The translations under genes and the position numbers were made by a program. This document shows, in pieces, positions 49,601-58,618 of a stretch of DNA of 64,000 nucleotides (position 1 is the first letter of the stretch; each line of letters opens with the position of its first letter). Source of the DNA: Gyrodactylus bullatarudis (taxonomy: Eukaryota > Platyhelminthes > Monogenea > Gyrodactylidea > Gyrodactylidae); NCBI GenBank assembly GCA_012064415.1, contig SSNU01000117.1, positions 83,916 through 147,915 on the forward strand, written 5' to 3'. The notes under the pieces are model-generated. The model ran no database searches, was not told the origin of the DNA, and saw only the letters and a program-made list of their open reading frames with translations.

Positions 49601-52600
49601 GAAAAGTTTACTCTGTGTCTCTCATATCCATTGTCATCCATGGAAAGAATGTTCCCTACTTCCTAATTACAGAATCATACGATGCACTGAATCATCAAAT
49701 GCGTGAGAGGTTATTTTCACCTTTAGAGGGGAAATTCTCGATAATGTCAGTACTAATATTCATTTAAGCCTCAGAAAATATTTTGTTTATCTTCATTCAA
49801 ATAACCAGAGATCTCAGTTTAATATGACACTGTAATCATTTTGAAAAAAATAATTTTCTTTAAACAGTTTGTTTTTGGAAATCCCATACATGTGTTTTGC
49901 TTGAGAGCGAAGCCATTTGAAAACTTCCATTACTAGTTCCATTACTAATCTCACAATTAAAATGACTATACTACCGCGTATTCATGCCCGTCTGAACACA
50001 ATCTCTGCTAAAATTAGTTAGATAGCGAGTCCTACCAATTCTAAATCCTGAAAATTCGTCCATTGCCTTCTGAATGTAATGATATAAGAGATTCTTTTTC
50101 TGACATGATAATCATGAAAATATGAAGAAACTTTGCCAATTAAAGAATAATACATTGTGTGTACAAACTACTATTGTAGAGAAACAAACCCATTTTTACA
50201 TAAGCTGGGTCAGTTTGCAATGGAAAGAATGAAATGTCTTTTGAACCTCCAATAAAAGACATTGCGCTTCCCTTATCATTAAAAGTTCTTTTTCTCTTAT
50301 TAAAGGGAATCAGTTTCCCCTTTCTGCCTTGAGATCCAATTAATACATCGAATAATTTCTTCTATGATTGTCTGTGAATATTGGCCAGGTGCCCTAAAAT
50401 TTCCTTTGATGATAACAAAAAGATTCTTATCTAAATGTCTACATCTCTCCATCGTGTGTATCATTTAATTTGATTTTGTTACTTTTGATCAAGATTTTAT
50501 TCATCATCAATAAAACTTTCTTAACTCAATGTAACTTTCAAGCTTAAATCCCCCTTAGTTTACAGTTTCCATCAGACAAATTTTTGAGCATGTTCTTTTA
50601 ACTATTTGTAAATTTATGATGATTTTTTGAAATGAAGAATTAGTGAACCAAGGTGAATTAGTTTTTAACGCCTTCTGATCATCTACTTCTCATTTTTCGT
50701 TCATTTTTACTGCTTGGAAATTGATCAAGATGATTCAAGAACCTTTCACGTGATTTACTGTAACTCACGGTATTATCATTGTTATTCAAACTTGTAAACT
50801 AGAGAATAATCTCTAGCGATCTAAGTATCAGTTATGTCATTCTACAGAATAGCAATCAGATCTGTAAGAATGTACTTTTAATTTTTTATTAAGATCATAA
50901 ATTTTCTATTTTATGCTTCAATTTCCTACATTAATACATCACACTCTTACTAGTACTTAAATTCCAAAAATTTCCCCCTATTTTCTATATTCAAAAACAT
51001 CCTCTACTACAATCTGGATAGACTCATAAAATACTAGAACATGGAATAAATTCGAATATCCTCATCTAATAATTCAATAATAATCATAAATCTAAAAGAC
51101 AAGAGAATAATGTACTTGTCCATCAACCAGAAGTTCTCAAAAGTAAGTAGAAAAATTCAAATAATTTTCTTATCCTTAGAGAACCAAGATGAAAACCCTC
51201 TTGAAGAGGGATCATCGGCGCTATTAATAGATAACGAATTATTTTTTCAAACTCATCCGAAACTCCACTTAAATCCATAGTTTAGAAAATTGAATAAAGA
51301 TTTATTAAAACCAAATGTACATTTTTCGAAGCATCAACATTGCTATTACTTTTAAAATGATACAAGTTTAGAATTCATCAAAATAATATTTAACAAACTA
51401 TGGAACATTTAGGAAAAATTAAAGAAAATAAGAACAAAACTCAAGCTGAAAAAACACCAAAACTCTCCAATAAGTAGGAACAATGGGGAGAAAAGTAAAA
51501 AAGCTCACATTGGCCAAGGTAGTTTAGGATCATGAGAATGGTTTTTTCCAAAAACATTTTATACATCAGTTAATTTTAAATTTTTCTTCCATCTATATAT
51601 CTATGCTGTCGTCACTAGGGTTTTTTTAAAACGGAAAAATTTGAAATTGAATACGTATGTTGTTCTTGTTCAAGATACCTAGTAACCGCAGTATCCTATC
51701 AAAGATGATCTTCCATTCTTTTAGATAATTTCCTTATAGTAATTTTCAATGTATTGCCACTGATGATGCTTTGAGAAATGTACATTTGTTTTAAATGTAT
51801 TTTAAAAATATTGCATTTTTAGTCAAACTTGATAAAGACATTATTCGTACTATTACCACAAATAATAAATAGCTCAATTTAATTTTCAAGAAAAAGAAGA
51901 AGTTTCGAGTATATTTGAATTTCTTAAATTAAAATTGAGAAAATCTTTACAGCAGATAAAGAGAATATGAAATTACACGCCAGTTTTTCTTTGCTCTGCC
52001 ATGATTTATACTTTCTTTATCGAATGAGACGAATTCCCTTCGGCTCTCATCGATTCCTTGTAGCTTGTTTATTTTATGCATAAATTATTATTGTCGAATG
52101 AGAATCAGCTATCTACATGTCTGTCCACCACTTTAACATGTAGACAAACAATGTAACTAGTGAAAAGAATGTTATGAATAGATTACACAACCTGTCTTCA
52201 TTGTACATCTATCAAATTCATTTATTTTCCCATTCAGTCCTCCTTATTTGAGGTAAGCTCTCCAAAATTTTATGTAACCTCTCCTAATATATAAAAAGCT
52301 ATCCTTCATATTGCACATGAGAAGCCATCTTTTCAAAATAACCCAGAAAAATCTATCAAATAATTTTTCCAATCCTCGTAATCAATAGTTTGACTATCAC
52401 ATGGTTTTGATTTCGATTCTACAGCTATTTTCGGGTCATTATTGGATCCAAGTTTGGTCATCCTTAAAGCTATCTTTCCAAGAAACACCTGCACATCTTG
52501 TACGAACCTCAAAAAGACCCCTTGAAATTCAAGGTTTTCACTGTAATTACGCCATCTTACCTCATCAGATTTCTGTAGCGACATACAAAGAACGCCTGTC

Positions 52601-55600
52601 TCTCAGAATATCAAGTGTAGTTTTTATATTTTAACCCTATAAAGAAGGCATTTGATCCTCTTGATTTGATTTGGAAGAAGAAGAAGAGGAGTTTTGTCGC
52701 TTTTGAAATCTGATTAGGTAAGCTTACATCAAATCATTCAGCTATACGTGATCATGACTGTATTCCTTAGATGAAAGACATTCCTCTTGAATCAGTTTTC
52801 ATCCGAGTTTTGAATTAGTTCTAAGCCGTGTGTTCCTTTACTCATTCACCTTCCCCAACAATACCTTAGCACTTGCACTGTATCGATTATTATCACTCTC
52901 TTGTCTAAGATATCTAAGAATAAATTTTATATATTTCACCTGGTTCTTGTTCACTCGAAAGTGTTAGATAACTAAGGAGTTGAGAATTGTTTTTTCTTGT
53001 GCTCATTCAAAGACTAATACAATTTTCTTGCTTATTTTTTCGAATAAATCTGCTCGAAGAATATCAAAGCCTTTGCATTTTTATCCTCAAAGCTCTGATG
53101 TTTAAGCTTATTTTAGACTCTATTTATATTGATTCCATCTTTTTCAATAAAATTTTATGAAAATTACTTGATCCGTCCAGAAAGACTAGCTTCTGTTTCC
53201 ATAACCCAGAGATGGAATTTGGAAATAATTTTTCACTCAAATCTACTCTTTAGTAGTTGTGAAAATAGGAATTAATTGATTCTAGCAAAATGCCATATAT
53301 ATATTTGAATAAATATATATTTATACCCATGATTCATTCATTAATTCGTTATCAAATTTAGTAATTTATCTATTATATATATCTATCTATCAAAAGTTTA
53401 TCTTCACAATACCAGACTATGTCGATAAGACTGTAAGTATTCCACTGAGAATGTTTCCACACGTTTTTGTTTACTGAAAATACGCGCTATGCATTAATAT
53501 TATTGATTCGGTTCATTCCACTCATTGTTTATTAAGTGATATTCAATAAAAATTCCATGATTAAATTCTTATTTTTTTCAGAGGCTCGTCGAAAATCATG
53601 ACGAATTCCATAAGAGCCTTGAGACTGCACTGTCCGACTTTAAAGAGATTCAAGACATTTACCTACAGGTTCAAGAGCTGGCCGATAAAAACTCCCTTCT
53701 CTCAGCCACTGATAATCCCTATACACATGTTTCTGCCAAAGTGAGTGGAAATTTCAACTAAAAGTGTTTCTTGGGCTATCAATTAATTTTTTGATCTTGG
53801 AACAGGTAGTTTTTATTGATTTCAAGTCGAAAAGGGTGTTGATAACCAGTTATTCAGCATAACAAATAAGATCTCTTTGGATCCCCCCTCTATCGTAATT
53901 TTGATGAACTTTTTGAACTCGATTTTCTTCATCAACAAATAAATTCGAGGCAATGATGTTTTTTAAATCAATCACTATTCTAACAAAACTGGCTAATGAT
54001 ACTTTTCCAGATATGGTGAATAACCCAGTTGAGAAATGATAGTCTGGACTCTAGCTTGTAGAGTAAAAATAAAAAATCTGTAAATGTGTTGAGAATAAGA
54101 TTTGCGAAAAGATGTGAAATAGAATGGTGTAATGAGTAAGTACATCATCCAGATGGTCACTAGGCTTGTTATTTCTTTGTTTTGAAAGCGTAAAAAGATC
54201 CCCCAGTCCGTCACCATAGTTGGGAAAAACCAATTTCAGAAAATTAATATACAGTTTGAATATCTTTTGTATGATCAACAGAGCAGAGAGAATTCTTCAG
54301 CGAAAAAAGCTCTTTCGAATGAATGTTGGTAATATGAAAATTATAATTTTTGCCTAAAAATGAAAGCCCTACTTTTGAAAAAAAATAATGGGACAGGTGG
54401 AAGAGGGTAATTTTTTGGTCTAACTGTAATAAAAAACGTTTAAAATATGAAAATCTAGCGCCAATTTTTTCCTTCATTCTGAATTTTAATCTAAAGGAAG
54501 ACTGATCATTTCTCAGTCCTAAAAAGCATACTTTATCTAGGTCAAGTCAAGATTCTTGAACTCAAGTTTAGAGTTACAAAAGCTTTGTCAAATAGCGAGT
54601 ATAGAGGTGATCATTTCCTGTCATATCCATTATAATCGTTAATTAACTAGGAAACCTTTTTTTATATATTCGAAATACATTAACAATTAACAATTTTCTA
54701 ACGCTTTGAATTAATATTTTATTAGTAAACAATCTTTTGAGGCCCTAGTCAATAGCTTAGATAATATAAATCTACTCTCTCATCTAAAGAACAGAGCCCC
54801 CATATCACTTAATGAATGACTGCCTCGGTTGAACTCTACTACTCTTCTTATTGCAAATTCTTTCATCTTTATCATCATAAGTGTATCTTCATTATATGAG
54901 TATATTTTGAGCGTAAAGAAAAAAGATAGAAACCTTATTAGGTCAAATAGGAAGTTGTGCTTCTTTCTCTATCTCGATATTATCCATTCATCACTTGATT
55001 TGTCTTTGGTTGTTTTGTGTTGCTTACAGTCTACTCTCATCAACTGTGTATAATCAACTCCAATGATTGAATAGTCAATGAAAAAGAGAATTATACTTTT
55101 GTGAAGGTTCAGTTGAACTTTTAGTTATCTCAATTAGTTCAATTAAAATACAGTTCCATTTAAAAGACATTATGCACTTGAAAATTCTCTTCATTTACTC
55201 CTGAATGATAATATTGGATTTATAGGAAAGAAAACCTTTTGATCAATTTTTTCTCTGCCCTTGTTAGGACTCCTCAGTACAGCATAGCCTTGAAACGTTT
55301 CTAACCCCTTTTTTCATCTCCTATTTCTCAACACTCCCATGGTTTTGACACCATCTACAAACTGGCTTTTCTGTTAATATTTCATGTGTCATTGTTCCAT
55401 CTATTTTCTTTTGGAACGAAAACAACTATCATGACTCAATGGCTGTAGATTTCTCATAACTGATTTTACTCGTCTACATCTTCCACCGTGAGTTGAGCAT
55501 AATATTATGGCTCTCTTATGGAATTGAAAATTGTCCAATATCAAATGAACAATAACCATTAACCACAAAAATATGCTAGTACAGGTTGAATAAATCTAAT

Positions 55601-58294
55601 TACACTAATTTTTCATTGGCTTATTGAATACTCATCTCTCATTGGTCGTTATTTTTTGAAAGACAAGGTTACAACCGATTGCATCTATCTTGACTCAAAC
55701 TAAATTTAGTTTTATTGTTTTCTCTAGTGTGGCTCTTTTGCATAAAAAATCCCAGCCTTTGAACAAAAATCAATCGCTTTCGCATAGTCTTTACTATTTT
55801 CACTCCTCCAAATCTCTCTTTTTTCCAGCCCCCCTCCTTCTGTTCTACTTGACTTTTTGTGCATATTTTTTCACATTTTTAATTCTCGAATAATTGATTA
55901 GTAATAAATACATGCTATAACCTTAGTATAAATCTCATGATTCATTACATTTGCAAGATTTTTACGTGTTTCAACTTACTTCCTCTCCTTTTTGTGACAC
56001 GTGCGTGAGTGAATGCATGAATATTTTTTTGCTTCGTCCATCCCTGTAATCCCTTGTTAGATCCGAGGTCATCAAGATGTTTTCATCGCATCCACGTACA
56101 CATTACATAATTCAACCTCTTCTTAGGCTTATTCTTTTAGGTTAAATCAACAAAAACCTTTTTCTTCTTCTTCGTCTATAGCCTCATTTTCCCCTGAAGC
56201 ATTCCATTCCATTCCAGAAACATTAGGCTGTGCAACGGGTTATTGGACCGAGTAGAGAAATATGAATTTTCATTTGGTTATACAAAGATCTAGAATTGCA
56301 ATTTAAAAAATAAATACAATAGAAATTATAAAAATGTTTTACCGCATCTTTTGATTTTATTCAAGACGAAATGCCACCTGAATACTCATAAACGCTTACC
56401 TGTAAAAACCCATCTAAGCGTTGTGGTATTCGTTGATGGTCAAGTTCCTAATCTTATCATAAAGAGGTTAATTTCATTGTTTTATCATGGAAAATGGGCA
56501 ATAAAATATATTATATAATGGAGAATGACTTTCGCGCTTTAAAATTATGCAAAACATGATCCGAGTACTAGATTCTATCAGAAATGTAAGTCCTCTCGGA
56601 GAAAGAAAATTTTTACCCTAGTCTAATGCCTACTGAATAATGAATCACTTTGAAATCTTTTACTGACCAAACTGTTTTTTTCTTCATACCTGATCTAAGC
56701 GATTTCAACTACATGGCTTCAGCTTAAGTACAAGTACTACGTTCAATTACCAATAATTATCTTAATGATGCCTTTCTAATTCAATGAGAATCTGCCTCTT
56801 GCTACAAATTTCCTAGCCTAAATTATGGAAAATAGAAATTATTTTTTTTCTTGACTCTTACCAGTAAATCACTTTTGACATGAATTTCAGACACAAACTG
56901 TGCTGAAATTATACTATTTTTAGAACAAAATATATATTAATATCTTCTTTCAATCTAGGAGTTAACCGAGTCTTGGGAGTCTGTCAAAAAATTGGATAAA
57001 ATTCGAACCCTCCTCTTATCGGAGGCCCGTGAAACACAGTTGAAGAACGATGATCTCCAAAAAGAATTTGCCAGCCTTGCAGACAGAGTTGAGGTTAAAC
57101 TTACCCAGAGTCTTGACACAATCACTGATATTGCTGTTCGAGGCATGGGTACCCTTGAGAACCAACTAGAACGTCTCCTCGAGCTACGCTCTCAGACACC
57201 CGAATTAAGCAAACTTATGGACTCTCTTGAATCACTCAATCAGTCCTTACAAGATTCGTTTATATTTGAGAATTCCTACACAACTCTGACCCTGGATCAG
57301 ATACGGATCAAACGAGATCATTTGAACACTACCCTAAAGATGACAATAAACCAAGTGGAAAACCAAATTCTCACTCGTGACTCCAAGGGCCTCACCACCT
57401 CTCAAATGGACGACTATAGGAAATGCTTTAATCATTTCGATAGGTCCAAGAATGGCCAACTTGATGCTGCTGAATTCAAGGCTCTCCTTGTTTCCCTAGA
57501 ATACGATGTTAGAGAAGATGCCAAATCTGTACGTTTCTCTCTCTCTCTTGTATTCTTTATAGCTATATAACTTTTGATATAAATGAATAAAGCCTAATTT
57601 CAAAATATCGAGTGAAAATAATCAAAATTTCTTGATCCAGTACTGCCTAATTTTGGTCAGATTGAATTTTTCAGAAAATCTTTTGATCTTATTTCACTAT
57701 GGAATACGAAAAATTAATTTCCGAAGAAAAATAGCGAGTTATTTGTAAAAAAAGTAAATTCTCATCTTCATGTCAATTAGGTTTATTCCATTACTTGGCG
57801 CAATCTAACACTGTTTAATTTCCTTTCAGGGTGATGGTGATTTCGCCAGAATAATCGCCTCAGTCGATCCAAACAACACAGGTTCCATCACATTTGAGGC
57901 CTTCTTAGACTTTATGACGAAGGAAGTTTCCGACCAGGATACTGTCGAACAGATTGTCGACTCGTTCAAATTCCTCTGTGGAGAAAAGGGCTATTTATCT
58001 GAAGAAGATATCCGCCGCGAATTACCGCCTGATGTTGCTGACTATTGTCTGAAGCATATGCCAAAAAGTCAAGTTAATCGTGAGTACAAGCATACCAATG
58101 GATTTACCAACGGCCATGCTAATCAAATTTCCAATGGTCAACGCAACGGCTTCAACAGCTGCAGCAGTCGAAGTGAAACTCCACAATCCTGTGAAGGTGA
58201 CGAGGAGGACCATCACCCTTACACCTCCGATTCCAAATCTTCTGTCATTTTTTCTTATGATTTTGAAAACTTTTCAAAAATTCTCTTTGTCTAA
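40613..58294 (+). CDS. ACTN: Alpha-actinin (actin cross-linker)
   Basis: Ten exons: 40613-40711, 40743-41531, 41574-41816, 41875-42122, 46792-46903, 46960-47022, 47935-48012, 53582-53740, 56959-57528, 57830-58294; phases agree, 941 residues (usual about 895-925). It forms antiparallel dimers that bundle F-actin. Order: PEWEKQQKK linker, CH1 (about 34-138, [30 protein letters not shown]), CH2 (about 147-253, [28 protein letters not shown]), four spectrin repeats with the conserved [25 protein letters not shown] junction, then EF-hands. The EF1 loop (758-769, [12 protein letters not shown]) keeps every calcium ligand; EF2 ([12 protein letters not shown]) lacks the final Glu. The EF3/4 lobe ([12 protein letters not shown]) is interrupted by about 58 residues rich in Asn/Gly/Ser before [12 protein letters not shown], and the usual GESDL-type PDZ-binding end is absent. 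Introns are 31, 42, 58, 4669, 56, 912, 5569, 3218 and 301 bp. Confidence 0.98.
42123..46791. repeat. Actinin intron 4: repeats, no nested gene seen
   Basis: Contents in order: a family D copy (about 43080-43215); a diverged fold-back-like stretch (about 43290-43810) with a 53-bp direct duplication at 43515-43567 and 43691-43741 around a 123-bp insert (AGAATCTGAAGAGACCCGGG); a Penelope terminal-repeat fragment with a second inverted piece (44267-44460); and a repeat at about 45960-46200 whose inverse is at 51420-51540. The frame at 45544-45777 has no motif. Confidence 0.6.
48325..49420 (-). mobile_element. Penelope-like retroelement remnant, RT core deleted
   Basis: Read on the minus strand: a reverse-transcriptase N-terminal part ([22 protein letters not shown] then [20 protein letters not shown], ending FEFVEK, about 49330-49130) matches the LPKxHK...PLRPI...FVE blocks of Penelope-like elements. 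The catalytic blocks that should follow (SFDV-type and YADD-type) are missing, and about 60 bases later the GIY-YIG endonuclease starts (48815-49063: [38 protein letters not shown]), with key Tyr, Arg, His and Glu residues intact. A basic tail ([12 protein letters not shown]) leads to a stop at 48668. TGA at 49305-49307 and a frame change near 49110-49170 confirm it is defective. The terminal repeat follows at 48325-48560. Confidence 0.85.
48668..49171 (-). pseudogene. GIY-YIG endonuclease frame of the Penelope remnant
   Basis: A 167-codon open frame, the longest mobile-element frame in the window. Its first about 20 codons ([20 protein letters not shown]) are out of frame with the preceding RT fragment, which in its own frame reads [14 protein letters not shown] over the same bases, so the join between RT and endonuclease is both deleted and shifted. 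From [20 protein letters not shown] onward it is standard Penelope endonuclease. It could only act if expressed separately, and there is no sign of that. Confidence 0.75.
52333..52584 (-). CDS. Candidate nested gene in actinin intron 7, unrecognised
   Basis: A minus-strand frame of 83 codons from ATG 52584 to TGA. The composition is balanced and protein-like compared with the surrounding AT-rich frames: [20 protein letters not shown], an amphipathic segment [19 protein letters not shown], and an acidic-aromatic end [18 protein letters not shown]. No signal peptide, transmembrane segment or known motif is seen. A GTAAG directly after codon 8 with an ACAG 20 bases on looks like a tiny intron, but splicing it would bring an immediate stop, so it is probably not used. 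It may be a single-exon gene, an exon of a larger nested gene, or chance. Confidence 0.35.
   Translation of the reverse strand: MSLQKSDEVRWRNYSENLEFQGVFLRFVQDVQVFLGKIALRMTKLGSNNDPKIAVESKSKPCDSQTIDYEDWKNYLIDFSGLF
53741..56958. repeat. Actinin intron 8: repeats, no nested gene seen
   Basis: About 53760-54480 contains diverged fold-back family text (for example GGTAGTTTTTATTGATTTCA). About 56515-56635 is an inverted copy of family D (GAGAATGACTTTCGCGCTTT, ATGCAAAACATGATC, TACCCTAGTCTAATGCC). ACGAAATGCCACCTGAATAC at about 56368 recurs in diverged form near 18983. The frames at 53993-54477 minus, 54829-55053 and 55690-55893 have no motifs. Confidence 0.5.
57645..57785. repeat. Family F half-element inside actinin intron 9
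   Basis: ATTTTGGTCAGATTGAATTT, a TTCACTATGGAATAC block, TTTGTAAAAAAAGTAAATTC and the shared end TCTCATCTTCATGTCAATTA match the right half of the 3298-3870 element. It ends about 45 bases before the exon 10 acceptor. Confidence 0.7.
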
Positions 58295-58524
58295 CACCTT
58301 TCGACTCGATTAAGTATACATTGATTTTTAACCATTTTCTCATATTTATATAAACAATTGTTGACAAATCTATCCCTTTTATTATCAAATAAGACCCTTT
58401 TCAAAAGAAGATTTTTCAAGGAGAATCATATCCAATGATGATTTCGTATGTTTTGTTTGCTAGTTTGATTCTGAGGGATCTTGTTTTTTGATCCCTGATA
58501 CTTGTATTGATAATAATTATCAAG

Positions 58525-58618
58525 AATAAACAATTATATATTTTGAAATAAAAGTTTTTCTCTATCTTTTCCAACCACGGCAGTAGAAGTCTTTCTCACC
58601 TTGATTTGTTCCTCCTAG
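58525..58618 (+). promoter_or_regulatory. Actinin polyadenylation signals followed by a strong splice acceptor
   Basis: AATAAA is at 58525-58530 and 58547-58552. It is followed by a U-rich stretch and a pyrimidine-rich acceptor ending CCTCCTAG at 58618, directly before the first DDX11 exon. This is the layout of an intercistronic region in an operon processed by trans-splicing: poly(A) signal, about 65-90 bases, then an unpaired acceptor. A long cis intron with an upstream exon elsewhere is the alternative. Confidence 0.5.

Larger units (their letters stand above)
48013..53581. repeat. Actinin intron 7: Penelope remnant and repeats
   Basis: The intron holds the Penelope remnant (48325-49420), AT-rich non-coding DNA (49421-51290), a repeat cluster (51291-51800) with a decayed GIY-YIG-like piece at about 51620-51740, and a candidate minus-strand frame (52333-52584). 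The text around 51420-51540 is the inverse of 45960-46080. GATGATGCTTTGAGAAATGT at about 51763 recurs near 46165 and, inverted, near 51310-51340. Confidence 0.55.

Noticed and set aside
52541..52560. 20-bp GTAAG...ACAG intron inside the nested candidate frame
   Set aside because: Removing it brings an immediate stop codon, while reading through keeps the frame open.
58434..58444. ATGATGATTTC before a GTATGT donor as DDX11 exon 1
   Set aside because: It ends in phase 2, whereas the next exon must be entered in phase 0 to read the helicase, so it cannot supply the start.
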